From NCBI GenBank assembly GCA_041920415.1, contig JBHGYD010000006.1, positions 1 to 64,000 on the forward strand: DNA of 64,000 nt. The letters are read 5' to 3'. The position numbers were made by a program, and so were the translations under genes. Under the pieces are notes generated by a model that made no database searches, was not told the origin of the DNA, and saw only the letters and a list, made by a program, of their open reading frames with translations. Each line of letters opens with the position of its first letter. The stretch's first letter is position 1. Below are positions 44,104 through 52,439 of the stretch, piece after piece. The DNA comes from JBHGYD01 sp041920415. Its GTDB lineage: Bacteria > Bacillota > Bacilli > Bacillales > Anoxybacillaceae.

Positions 44104-45081
44104 CTATTGTTTTACTTTCTCGCGTTCTACAATACAAGCCGCAATTTGTTCTCCGTGAAATCGACCGTTTTCAATAAAAATTTCGTTGGCGTTATTTCCA
44201 GCAGCGATGACACCAGCGATAAAAATGCCAGGGACGTTCGTTTCCATCGTCTCAGAGTTATAGAGCGGTCGCCCTGTTTCCGGGTCAATTCCAACGCCCA
44301 TTTTCTTTAAAAATTCATGATCAGGATGATACCCCGTCATTGCGAACACAAAGTCGTTTTTTATCGTTTTTACTTCTTCACCAACGGTATAAATGACGGC
44401 ATCTTCGGTAATTTCTTTGACATGAGCATTAAATTCCATCCGAATAGCCCCTTGGCGCACAAGCGAGTCGAACTCCGGCAAAATCCACGGCTTAATGCTT
44501 GATGAATATTCACTCCCCCTGTATAAAACGGTCACGCGCGCTCCCGCTTTCACAAGCTCTAACGCGGCATCAACGCTTGAATTTTTGCCACCGATGACAA
44601 CACAATCCGTGTTGTAATATGGATGCCCTTCTTTAAAATAATGCGTCACTTTCGGCAAATCTTCCCCCGGTACGTTCATATAATTTGGGTGATCGTAATA
44701 GCCTGTGGCAATAATGACGTATTCGGCGCGATATTCGTCTTTTGTCGTTTTGATAATAAACGTTCCATCGTCCTTTTTTGTCACTTTCTCGACTTTTTCA
44801 AACGTATTGACGCGAATTTGTTTCCGCGTGACGACTTCGCGATAGTACGCAAGCGCTTGGTTACGTTTTGGTTTGCGGTTTTCCGTAATAAACGGCACGC
44901 CGCCAATTTCTAACCGATCGCTTGAACTAAAAAAGGTTTGATGGGTTGGGTAATGATAAATCGAGTTGACAATGTTTCCTTTTTCTATTACTAACGGCCG
45001 ATAGCCGACATCTTGTAAAGCAATCGCTGCCGCGAGCCCACAAGGACCTCCCCCGACAATGACGATTTTTTCGTGTTTCAT
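44104..45081 (-). CDS. ypdA: Bacillithiol disulfide reductase YpdA (Bdr)
   Basis: 325 aa FAD/NAD(P)H oxidoreductase that recycles oxidised bacillithiol. FAD motif IVIVGGGPCGLAAAIALQD with the cysteine typical of the family (near Cys14), NAD(P) motif DCVVIGGKNSSVDAALELVKAG, and C-terminal NVPGIFIAGVIAAG. ATG 45081 follows AAGGAGTGAATG. It is next to gudB as in B. subtilis. Confidence 0.93.
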   Translation of the reverse strand: MKHEKIVIVGGGPCGLAAAIALQDVGYRPLVIEKGNIVNSIYHYPTHQTFFSSSDRLEIGGVPFITENRKPKRNQALAYYREVVTRKQIRVNTFEKVEKVTKKDDGTFIIKTTKDEYRAEYVIIATGYYDHPNYMNVPGEDLPKVTHYFKEGHPYYNTDCVVIGGKNSSVDAALELVKAGARVTVLYRGSEYSSSIKPWILPEFDSLVRQGAIRMEFNAHVKEITEDAVIYTVGEEVKTIKNDFVFAMTGYHPDHEFLKKMGVGIDPETGRPLYNSETMETNVPGIFIAGVIAAGNNANEIFIENGRFHGEQIAACIVEREKVKQ

Positions 45082-45110
45082 TCATCATTCACTCCTTACC
45101 TGCATGCAAA

Positions 45111-45141
45111 AAATCTCCTATCATTTTATGATAGGAGATTT
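45111..45141 (-). terminator. Terminator of gudB
   Basis: 13-bp perfect stem (AATCTCCTATCAT/ATGATAGGAGATT, 3-nt loop), T-rich on both sides, between gudB and ypdA. It ends gudB on the minus strand. Confidence 0.85.
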
Positions 45142-45170
45142 TTTCATATCTTGCAAACATGTTCACTCAC

Positions 45171-46448
45171 TTAAATCCATCCACGGAAACGGCATGCTTC
45201 GGCCATTTTTCTTACCCCGACCATATACGCGGCAAGCCGCATATCGACGCGGCGAGTTTGCGCCGTTTCGTATACGTTATTAAACGCTTTCACCATTACT
45301 TTTTCAAGCTTTTCTTCAACTTCTTCTTCAGACCAATAATATCCTTGGTTGTTTTGTACCCATTCAAAGTACGAAACGGTCACGCCTCCAGCGCTTGCAA
45401 GCACATCTGGAACAATTAAAATGCCGCGCTGCGTCAAAATTTCCGTCGCTTCAAGCGTTGTCGGACCGTTTGCGGCCTCGACGACAATGCTTGCTTTAAT
45501 ATTATGGGCGTTCTCTTCTGTAATTTGGTTTTCAATCGCAGCTGGAACTAAAATATCGCAATCTAGTTCAAGCAATTCTTTATTCGTAATTGTATTTTTA
45601 AATAGCTTTGTTACAGTTCCAAAGCTATCGCGACGATCGAGTAAGTAGTCAATATCTAATCCATTAGGATCATAAAGCGCACCGTAAGCGTCGGAAATGC
45701 CAATGACTTTCGCTCCAGCATCATGCATAAATTTTGCTAAAAAGCTTCCTGCATTCCCGAATCCTTGAACGACAACGCGCGCTCCTTTCAAATCAATGCC
45801 GCGTTTTTTCGCCGCTTCACGAATGCAAATGGTAACCCCTTTTGCCGTTGCTGTTTCACGACCGTGTGAACCACCCAACACAAGCGGTTTTCCTGTAATA
45901 AACCCAGGTGAGTTAAACTCGTCAATGCGGCTATATTCATCCATCATCCATGCCATAATTTGCGAGTTCGTAAACACGTCCGGAGCAGGAATATCCTTTG
46001 TCGGACCCACGATTTGGCTAATCGCACGAACATAACCACGGCTTAACCGTTCTAGCTCGCGGAACGACATATTACGCGGATCGCAAACAATTCCACCTTT
46101 ACCCCCGCCGTATGGCAAATCAACAATACCGCATTTTAAACTCATCCAAATGGACAACGCTTTCACTTCGCGTTCTGTTACATCCGGATGGAAACGAATG
46201 CCCCCTTTTGTTGGTCCAACCGCATCGTTATGTTGGGCACGGTAGCCGGTAAAAATTTTGACAGTACCGTCATCCATGCGCACAGGAATTTTCACTGTTA
46301 GCATGCGAATCGGCTCTTTTAATAACTCGTATACCTCTTCTGGATATCCGAGTTTTTCCAACGCTCTATGTATGACGATTTGCGTCGCTTTTAAAACATC
46401 ATGCTTTTCTTCGTGTTTTTCCTCGTTGGTATGCTTGTCGGCTACCAT
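45171..46448 (-). CDS. gudB: NAD-specific glutamate dehydrogenase
   Basis: 425 aa. Oxidative deamination of glutamate to 2-oxoglutarate. Motifs: GPTKGGIRFHPDVT, LPYGGGKGGIVCDP with the catalytic Lys, GKPLVLGGSHGRETATAKGV and the NAD fold VVVQGFGNAGSFLAKF. ATG 46448 follows GGGAGG. Named gudB from synteny with ypdA; it could equally be called rocG. The upstream region has a good promoter and a cre box, so carbon-catabolite control is likely. Confidence 0.93.
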   Translation of the reverse strand: MVADKHTNEEKHEEKHDVLKATQIVIHRALEKLGYPEEVYELLKEPIRMLTVKIPVRMDDGTVKIFTGYRAQHNDAVGPTKGGIRFHPDVTEREVKALSIWMSLKCGIVDLPYGGGKGGIVCDPRNMSFRELERLSRGYVRAISQIVGPTKDIPAPDVFTNSQIMAWMMDEYSRIDEFNSPGFITGKPLVLGGSHGRETATAKGVTICIREAAKKRGIDLKGARVVVQGFGNAGSFLAKFMHDAGAKVIGISDAYGALYDPNGLDIDYLLDRRDSFGTVTKLFKNTITNKELLELDCDILVPAAIENQITEENAHNIKASIVVEAANGPTTLEATEILTQRGILIVPDVLASAGGVTVSYFEWVQNNQGYYWSEEEVEEKLEKVMVKAFNNVYETAQTRRVDMRLAAYMVGVRKMAEACRFRGWI

Positions 46449-46501
46449 ACGTAAACCTCCCATGTAAATCACTTTATATGATATTGTCCACCTTTCATGT
46501 C

Positions 46502-46531
46502 ATAGTATACACCTTCCGTTCCTTTATGCAA
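46502..46531 (-). promoter_or_regulatory. Probable gudB promoter
   Basis: Minus strand -35 TTGCAT (46531-46526), 18-nt spacer, -10 TACTAT (46507-46502), about 55 nt before the gudB start. Confidence 0.6.
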
Positions 46532-46570
46532 AGAAAAAAAATGATATTTTTTTATTCTATTTTATTTTTT

Positions 46571-46585
46571 TGTAATCGTTTACAT
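46571..46585 (-). promoter_or_regulatory. Catabolite-responsive element (cre) upstream of gudB
   Basis: ATGTAAACGATTACA on the minus strand matches the CcpA consensus WTGNAANCGNWNNCA at every defined position. It is centred roughly 80 bp upstream of the predicted transcription start. In B. subtilis the paralogue rocG is CcpA-repressed. Confidence 0.65.
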
Positions 46586-46667
46586 CCTTTTTATATCAAC
46601 TAATGCCCTTTTCCATCTGACCTCTCTTTTGCTATTCGTTGTTGCATAATGTTTTGTAGAAAAATAA

Positions 46668-46704
46668 AAACAAAAGGTCAGACCCGCATACAGGGGTCTG
46701 ACCA
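46668..46704 (-). terminator. Terminator of mecB
   Basis: 10-bp perfect stem (GGTCAGACCC/GGGTCTGACC) followed by TTTTGTTTTTA on the minus strand, 9 nt after the mecB stop. Confidence 0.88.
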
Positions 46705-46712
46705 AAGACGTC

Positions 46713-47303
46713 TTAATGAGCAGGAAAGTAACGAACAAGTTGTTCAATGGCGCGATTGTCCATTAATTTTTTTCCATATTCTTCAACACGGTGAATCGTG
46801 ATTGTCGACGGACTACCGAATTCCGCCAATATCGCAATAAAATCATCGGTGTCAATCGGCGGTTCCTCTGCTACATGCAAATAAAAGCGGTTATGATACG
46901 AATACAACGTGCCATCTAAACAACCGATGGCATAAAGACGATGAGCTAGCTGAATCACATCCTCAAATGTTCGAAATTCGTAAAATATATCTTCACTCTC
47001 ATCGAGCGTTACTTGCATCTCGATATAATCGTCCGCGAATTCTTCCTCTACATCATGATCTTGGCCCTCACTCGTTACGATCACAACCATTCCCTGTGCC
47101 GGTAAAGAGTATACTTCAACCGCAATGGACCCATTTACTTCAAAACCGAGTTCTTCACTTGCTTCCTCAATCATGTCGCGAAACAATTGATGAACTTTAA
47201 ACGTATCTTTCCACAAATCATCTTTCGTTAAGCCTCGATCCATTAAATCGTCAAACGTGAGGAAAATTTTTATTTTATTGTGGGTTAAGCGTTCAAGGCG
47301 CAT
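46713..47303 (-). CDS. mecB: MecA-like adaptor protein YpbH (MecB)
   Basis: 196 aa, paralogue of MecA, which delivers substrates to ClpCP. It starts MRLERLTHNKIKIFLTFDDLMDRGLTKDDL (typical N-terminal substrate domain, here given as its key opening), with an acidic linker (EEEFADDYIE) and a C-terminal ClpC-binding domain, SHLY-like YSYHNRFYLHV. ATG 47303 follows AGGAGGGG. Confidence 0.88.
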   Translation of the reverse strand: MRLERLTHNKIKIFLTFDDLMDRGLTKDDLWKDTFKVHQLFRDMIEEASEELGFEVNGSIAVEVYSLPAQGMVVIVTSEGQDHDVEEEFADDYIEMQVTLDESEDIFYEFRTFEDVIQLAHRLYAIGCLDGTLYSYHNRFYLHVAEEPPIDTDDFIAILAEFGSPSTITIHRVEEYGKKLMDNRAIEQLVRYFPAH

Positions 47304-47444
47304 CAACACCCCTCCTTACCTACACAGCCATCTTCTTATATTTATTGTATGAAAGAAATTGTAAATGGTTCTATTGTTATTATTAATGAGTTTACATCGT
47401 TTTTTGTCATTTAGACAAGCATTATGTGCTTAAATATGTAGTTT

Positions 47445-48314
47445 TTATTCAACAACATGTTGTTCGAACCATTTTTCCCATTCCACTTTCGTTTTTCCCA
47501 TATAAAGCGGATGTGTCGCGGCTGCTTCACCAATAAGGCCGACTGTTACATAAGGAGCGTGTTCATTAACTTGACGGACGAACTCATTCATTTTTTCAAT
47601 ATGCTTAAAATCAGAACATGAGGAAAAAAGAAACGCCGGCTTCACGTCATCCAGCATTGCCAAAAAATCACATATAGAAACGGTTTCGCCTACATAAACG
47701 ACATGAAACCCTTTCAAACGAAGATAGACTGAAAAAATGAGCAGTGTCAGTTCATCCATTTCGTTTGGACCAAGTATGGAAATGGCTTTCGGAAATGGTG
47801 AGGCAACCGGAATGTTCGAAAAAATGATTCCGATTTTGGAACGCAAAATCGAGCGAACAAAACTTTCGTGAGCACTTGTCATTTTTTTCGCGTTTCGCCA
47901 GTTACGAATGTGTAATATTAAAGATGTGAAAATATCGACCACTACTTTTTCAACGGTGTAAATGCTAAATAAATAATTCAGTAACGCATGAACGCGCTGT
48001 TCATCAAACGCAACAAACGATTGAAAAAGCTCGTCCACTACATCGACCGACAAACCGCAAGAAAGAGATTTCGACTTTGGTTCATTATTTTCTAAAAGCG
48101 CAACGGCTTGTCGAATCGTCACCCCTTCGTTGACTTTCGCAACAAGCTGTCTTAAGATTTCCACTTGCTCGTCTGTATAGAGGCGATGACCGGATTCGCT
48201 GCGTGTTGGGGCAATCACTTGATAACGCCGTTCCCATGCTCGCAACGTTCCAGGGGAAATACCGAGCATATTCGATACCGCTTTAATATTATATTTGCCT
48301 TTATTGGTCATCAT
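47445..48314 (-). CDS. MerR-family regulator with degenerate cobalamin-binding-type domain
   Basis: 289 aa. N-terminal MerR helix-turn-helix (IKAVSNMLGISPGTLRAWERRY, then SGHRLYTDEQVEILRQL). The C-terminal half follows the helical and Rossmann layout of CarH/LitR light and B12 sensors. The expected ligand residues are altered: the W-x9-EH helix reads W139 ... H149 E150, and the ExHxxG loop reads E185-M-D-E-L-T, lacking the axial His. It probably does not bind B12 in the usual way. Start after GGGAGG; it overlaps ypbG by 14 nt. Confidence 0.8.
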   Translation of the reverse strand: MMTNKGKYNIKAVSNMLGISPGTLRAWERRYQVIAPTRSESGHRLYTDEQVEILRQLVAKVNEGVTIRQAVALLENNEPKSKSLSCGLSVDVVDELFQSFVAFDEQRVHALLNYLFSIYTVEKVVVDIFTSLILHIRNWRNAKKMTSAHESFVRSILRSKIGIIFSNIPVASPFPKAISILGPNEMDELTLLIFSVYLRLKGFHVVYVGETVSICDFLAMLDDVKPAFLFSSCSDFKHIEKMNEFVRQVNEHAPYVTVGLIGEAAATHPLYMGKTKVEWEKWFEQHVVE

Positions 48315-49080
48315 TATTTTCCTCCCTTCGACGAATCGTAATCAAATTCGTTTCCGCAGGTACGCCAAGGCGAAGAGGGATATTCGTTGTTCCATATCCG
48401 TTACTTACATAAACGGTCGTCCCGTTCCTTTGTTTGATACCGCCTTTTTCATACAGCCCAAACGAGAAAACACGAATTTGACCACCGTGCGTATGTCCAC
48501 TTAAAACGAGCGAAATATGGTGCTCTGGGCGGATTTTATTGATGATTGCAGGATTATGGGAGGCAAGAATTCGAAACGCTTCCTCATCAACATCAAGAAG
48601 GGCGAAATCAAGTCGGGCGCGCCGCTTACTTATGTCGTCCACTCCAAGAAGGGCGATTTTCTCTCCTTCTTCCGACTCGAACATCACCGCACGATTATCT
48701 AAAATTCGAACACCTTCTTGTAATAAAAGTGCGTCTAACTCATGATAATCGACTTCGTAATCATTATTCCCCCATACAAAATAAACAGGACCAATCATCT
48801 TTAAACGTTGAATGTTTTCCTTCACGCGAGCAAATGGAACGCCTTTTTCTGTCAAATCCCCACCAATCAACACAATATCGGCTTTTCCTTTCACTTGCTC
48901 GATGATTTTATTCGATACTTTCCGGCGATGAAGATCGGAAATAAAAAAAATGGTAAACGCTCGAAAACTTTTCGGAAAATCCGCAAATCGTAATTCAACA
49001 TACACGACGCGGTTTCGATGCGCTTCCCACCACATATAAACAAGCAAACATAAAAAAAGAAACGAAAAAACAATAAGCAT
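48301..49080 (-). CDS. ypbG: Membrane-anchored metallophosphoesterase YpbG
   Basis: 259 aa. One N-terminal membrane helix (residues 1-17), then a calcineurin-like phosphoesterase domain: FISDLHRRKV, IVLIGGDLTEKG, WGNNDYEVD, LASHNPAII and LSGHTHGGQIRV, covering the dinuclear metal ligands. Substrate unknown. I use ATG 49080, after AGGAGGC; the long upstream part of the frame overlaps the next gene and is rejected. Same length as B. subtilis YpbG. Confidence 0.88.
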   Translation of the reverse strand: MLIVFSFLFLCLLVYMWWEAHRNRVVYVELRFADFPKSFRAFTIFFISDLHRRKVSNKIIEQVKGKADIVLIGGDLTEKGVPFARVKENIQRLKMIGPVYFVWGNNDYEVDYHELDALLLQEGVRILDNRAVMFESEEGEKIALLGVDDISKRRARLDFALLDVDEEAFRILASHNPAIINKIRPEHHISLVLSGHTHGGQIRVFSFGLYEKGGIKQRNGTTVYVSNGYGTTNIPLRLGVPAETNLITIRRREENNDDQ

Positions 49081-49088
49081 AACGCCTC

Positions 49089-49484
49089 CTACGAATTGTT
49101 TTTGTAACGACGATCTCGCTTTAAATCTATCGATATCATACCATAAACAACCGAGAAAATAAAAAACAAGATCGTTAACCGCTCGTTTAGTTGAAACAAC
49201 CAGTAAAAGCTTCCAATGATCCCATAGCTTGCGATCCATTCTCTCCACTTGATTGGTTTTTGTAATAAAAAAAGAAGCGCGCCTTCGAGCAGCGAACGAA
49301 TCACCATCGCATTTGCTAAAAAACCAATGAAAAAACAAACCATCGCTAAAAATGACTTGAGAGGATGAAACGTAAAATCTGTAATAAAATTCGTCAAAAT
49401 GAACGGAGTGACCTTAGGCATCCATGCCATCATTAAATACCCACACAAACAACCGACCGCTAAATAGAATAGTTGAAATCGCAT
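49089..49484 (-). CDS. Unrecognised small membrane protein upstream of ypbG
   Basis: 131 aa with about four hydrophobic helices and a basic C-terminus (LKRDRRYKNNS). I do not recognise a family. ATG 49484 follows GGGGGAG, and its stop is 8 nt before ypbG, so the two are probably cotranscribed. It is divergent from the cotJ operon. Confidence 0.65.
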   Translation of the reverse strand: MRFQLFYLAVGCLCGYLMMAWMPKVTPFILTNFITDFTFHPLKSFLAMVCFFIGFLANAMVIRSLLEGALLFLLQKPIKWREWIASYGIIGSFYWLFQLNERLTILFFIFSVVYGMISIDLKRDRRYKNNS

Positions 49485-49525
49485 CAAACTCCCCCTTCCT
49501 TACATGTATTCACGCAAAAAGAAAG

Positions 49526-49553
49526 GCATGAATAAAAAAAATAGTCATAAACA
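49526..49553 (+). promoter_or_regulatory. Possible SigE promoter of cotJABC
   Basis: GCATGAA (49526-49532), 13-nt spacer, CATAAACA (49546-49553). It partially fits the mother-cell SigE consensus. The cotJ operon is SigE-dependent in B. subtilis. Weak match. Confidence 0.35.
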
Positions 49554-49587
49554 TAGACTGAAGCTTTGTTAAAAAGGAGGTTTGTTC

Positions 49588-49815
49588 ATGTTTACGACGC
49601 GAAAACAATATGAGCCGTATGTTAGCCCGTTTGACCCGTGCATGCCCATTCGTGTAAAAACATACGTCACCCCACCCAATTTATACATTCGTTTTCAACC
49701 GCCAAATTTGCCACAATTCCCACTGCATGAAGCATTTAAAAAAGGAACACTTTGGAAAATTTTTTACGACCCTTATTACAGCCCATATGAAATGAGCAAC
49801 AAAGGTGATGGCCAA
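49588..49815 (+). CDS. cotJA: Spore coat-associated protein CotJA
   Basis: About 75 aa, Pro/Tyr/Phe-rich. VSPFDPCMPIRVKTYVTPPNL and GTLWKIFYDPYYSPYE are typical CotJA text. ATG 49588 follows AGGAGG. Its stop overlaps the cotJB start (ATGA). It helps place CotJC in the inner coat of the spore. Confidence 0.92.
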
Positions 49816-50075
49816 TGAAACAAATGCCAAAAGAATATTATGAACTTCTTGAACAACTACAGACGGTTGACTTTGCCCTTATTGACTTGACGCTTTACCT
49901 CGACACCCACCCTCATGACTACCAAGCGATTCAACAATTTAACCAGCTTTCTCAAAAACGAAAACAAATAAAAAAACAATATGAAGCAACTTATGGACCT
50001 CTTCAGCAATATGGAAATAGCTACTCGAACTATCCTTGGAATTGGAATGACACTCCGTGGCCGTGGCAAGTATAA
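49815..50075 (+). CDS. cotJB: Spore coat protein CotJB
   Basis: 86 aa. EYYELLEQLQTVDFALIDLTLYLDTHPHD is the conserved CotJB core (key residues at 7-35), followed by a tail ending in a tryptophan-rich segment (YPWNWNDTPWPWQV). The start overlaps the cotJA stop. Confidence 0.92.
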   Translation: MKQMPKEYYELLEQLQTVDFALIDLTLYLDTHPHDYQAIQQFNQLSQKRKQIKKQYEATYGPLQQYGNSYSNYPWNWNDTPWPWQV

Positions 50076-50107
50076 ACGGGCAATAAGGCAACAGAGGAGG
50101 GATAGAG

Positions 50108-50677
50108 ATGTGGATTTACGAAAAAAAGCTGCAGTACCCTGTGCGTGTCAGCACATGCAATCCAAAACTAGCGAAATATTTAATCGAACAATACGGTGGC
50201 GCAGACGGAGAGCTGGCGGCAGCGCTCCGCTATTTAAACCAACGTTATTCGATTCCCGATAAAGTCATTGGGCTATTAACCGATATCGGCACAGAAGAGT
50301 TTGCTCATTTAGAAATGATTGCGACGATGGTATACAAATTAACAAAAGACGCCACCCTCGAACAGCTCAAAGAAGCGGGATTAGATACGCACTATGTCAC
50401 CCATGAACGCGCGCTCTTTTATCATAATGCCGCAGGTGCACCGTGGACCGCTACTTATATTCAAGCGAAAGGCGACCCAATTGCTGACTTATATGAAGAT
50501 ATCGCCGCGGAAGAAAAGGCAAGGGCGACCTATCAATGGATTATTAACATGAGCGATGACCCTGATTTAAACGACGGTCTTCGTTTCTTGCGCGAGCGCG
50601 AAATTATCCACGCGCAACGGTTCCATGAAGCGGTCGAAATTTTAAAAGAAGAGCGCGATCGGAAAAAGTTTTTCTAA
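50108..50677 (+). CDS. cotJC: Manganese-catalase-family spore coat protein CotJC
   Basis: 189 aa. Ferritin-like four-helix protein of the Mn-catalase family. Metal-ligand Glu/His residues are visible in GTEEFAHLEMIATMV and in EEKARATYQW and REREIIHAQRF. ATG 50108 follows GAGGAGGG. Last gene of cotJABC, with a terminator shared with ypbF. Confidence 0.93.
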   Translation: MWIYEKKLQYPVRVSTCNPKLAKYLIEQYGGADGELAAALRYLNQRYSIPDKVIGLLTDIGTEEFAHLEMIATMVYKLTKDATLEQLKEAGLDTHYVTHERALFYHNAAGAPWTATYIQAKGDPIADLYEDIAAEEKARATYQWIINMSDDPDLNDGLRFLREREIIHAQRFHEAVEILKEERDRKKFF

Positions 50678-50685
50678 CGGTGACG

Positions 50686-50719
50686 AAATAGCTGAATGAC
50701 CGTGCTCATTCAGCTATTT
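50686..50719. terminator. Bidirectional terminator between cotJC and ypbF
   Basis: 14-bp perfect stem (AAATAGCTGAATGA and complement, 6-nt loop) between the converging genes, overlapping the ypbF stop. T-runs are short on both sides. Confidence 0.75.
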
Positions 50720-51156
50720 TCATAGTATAAATTAATATCGTATTTTGCTTTCATCATCTCAAACAATTGATATCGCTCTTTCCATGCATGTTCATCTTTC
50801 CATAAATCCGCGCTTTTTTGAATAATTTCACATCGCAACGCATGAAACTCCTGTTCCGCTTTATCGCATTTTTTTTTATAAAACAAAATTCCCCAATATG
50901 ACGTAAACAACAACAGCAATATATACAAATGTTCCACTTTTCTCAAAAATGCTGTAATGACGGAAGCGATCGTTTCACTTGGAAAAACAATATAAAAAAC
51001 AGCATAAGCGAAAAACGCAGCAAATCCAAAAAATGTGATGATTTGTAACGCTCTCACTCTTGTTTTCAATCGTTCCCATTTTTCCTTTTTCTCAACGACT
51101 CCACGCAACATTTGTTTTGTGACTTCATCAATATTTCCTGAAAGCCAATCGTTCAC
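50710..51156 (-). CDS. ypbF: YpbF, membrane protein (DUF2663)
   Basis: 148 aa with two hydrophobic helices (about 39-60 and 75-93) between charged ends. Same place as B. subtilis ypbF, between ypbG and ypbE. Start at 51156 after GGAGAACGG. Function unknown. Confidence 0.82.
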   Translation of the reverse strand: MNDWLSGNIDEVTKQMLRGVVEKKEKWERLKTRVRALQIITFFGFAAFFAYAVFYIVFPSETIASVITAFLRKVEHLYILLLLFTSYWGILFYKKKCDKAEQEFHALRCEIIQKSADLWKDEHAWKERYQLFEMMKAKYDINLYYENS

Positions 51157-51258
51157 GGTGATCCGTTCTCCTTTTCTTTACGGTCTTCCCTCACTACTGT
51201 AACATATGTACGAGCCTTACCAATTAGAACAAAAAAAGAGACGATCTACACCGTCCCT

Positions 51259-51828
51259 TTATTTCGATAAATCAACAACAGGAATTTGCAACACCTGTCC
51301 TTTATGAAGTTGTGAGTTTTTTAAGTGGTTCCATTTTTTAATAATATCCATTCCTTCAGCCGTGTCATAATATTGCATCGCGATGCTAAATAACGTTTCA
51401 TTTTCTTTGACAATATGCGTAACCACTTTTGTTTTTTGTTTTTCCTCCGCTTCGTCGTTAGAAGGGGGATGTTGCACATTTGTTTTCACTTTTACAGGCG
51501 GCGTTTCTTCCTCTTCTTGATTTGCGATATCAATCGGTTCATAGCTATCGCTTGGCTGTGGCTGTAATGTGACAACATGGAGCGACTGTTTATCATTTAA
51601 ATAATAAATACTTAAAATCGACACCGGTAGAAGAATAAAAGATAACGCTAATAACCGGATCACCGGATATTTTATTTTCCACTTTGTCTTCTTTTTCTTC
51701 TGTTTTTGCTTATGTACTTCGCTGCGCGGTGGGAGCGATAATACATCTTGTTTGTCTTTTTGTTGATTCCAATCTTCCGCTTGTTTTCGCAGCTGCTCTG
51801 CTTGATCGTGAGCGTTTTGTTGTTCCAA
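51259..51828 (-). CDS. ypbE: YpbE, LysM-domain membrane protein
   Basis: 189 aa. Charged cytoplasmic N-terminus (KQKQKKKKTKWK), one membrane helix near residues 62-80, an acidic linker, and a C-terminal LysM domain (THIVKENETLFSIAMQYY ... LHKGQVLQIP) that should bind peptidoglycan outside. I use TTG 51828, six bases after GAGGTGG; an earlier TTG overlapping ypbD is less likely. Confidence 0.87.
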   Translation of the reverse strand: MEQQNAHDQAEQLRKQAEDWNQQKDKQDVLSLPPRSEVHKQKQKKKKTKWKIKYPVIRLLALSFILLPVSILSIYYLNDKQSLHVVTLQPQPSDSYEPIDIANQEEEETPPVKVKTNVQHPPSNDEAEEKQKTKVVTHIVKENETLFSIAMQYYDTAEGMDIIKKWNHLKNSQLHKGQVLQIPVVDLSK

Positions 51829-51839
51829 TGTGATCCACC

Positions 51840-52430
51840 TCAATCTTCCTGACGCTTCGCTTGAAGATAATCTAGGCGAATGTTGACGGCTAACACAAAA
51901 TCAATAAGAAAATGAGCAAAAATCGTGACCCAAAGGCTACCGGTTATGTCATATATATAGCCGAGAAAAAAACTCAATAGCACAACCATCATCAATAAAA
52001 ACCATTTCGTTAAATAACGAACGTGTAAAATCGCAAAAATGACGCTAGCGGCGATAAGACCAACATGTGTTTGAATTACGCCGCGAAATAATAATTCTTC
52101 ACTGAACGCAATCAACACACATAAGAAAAAAATGTGCGGGATGGAACGAGTTTGAAAAATTTTTTCGTTAATTCCTCCATCGTCATACCAATCCTCTGGC
52201 AAATAGCGCATTAACAGAAAATCAACAACTAAGACGAACAGCGCGCTACCACCCCCGTATCCGACGATCATCGGTATGTCAACGTGCCAAAGACGTTGAA
52301 ACGAAGACCAATCAAAAAGAAAAAAGCCAATGATGAACGATACACCGATTAATAACAGTTGCGTGATATATAAATGAATGAGTATTTCTCGATCGCTCAT
52401 GGAACGAATTTGCTCGCTTTGCCGCTTCAT
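51840..52430 (-). CDS. ypbD: CPBP-family intramembrane protease YpbD
   Basis: 196 aa, about six helices. CPBP (type II CAAX) motifs: FSEELLFRGVIQ (EExxxR), FAILHV and FAHFLIDF. Substrate unknown. Start after GAGGCG, 10 nt past the recS stop. Confidence 0.9.
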   Translation of the reverse strand: MKRQSEQIRSMSDREILIHLYITQLLLIGVSFIIGFFLFDWSSFQRLWHVDIPMIVGYGGGSALFVLVVDFLLMRYLPEDWYDDGGINEKIFQTRSIPHIFFLCVLIAFSEELLFRGVIQTHVGLIAASVIFAILHVRYLTKWFLLMMVVLLSFFLGYIYDITGSLWVTIFAHFLIDFVLAVNIRLDYLQAKRQED

Positions 52431-52439
52431 GAAAACGCC

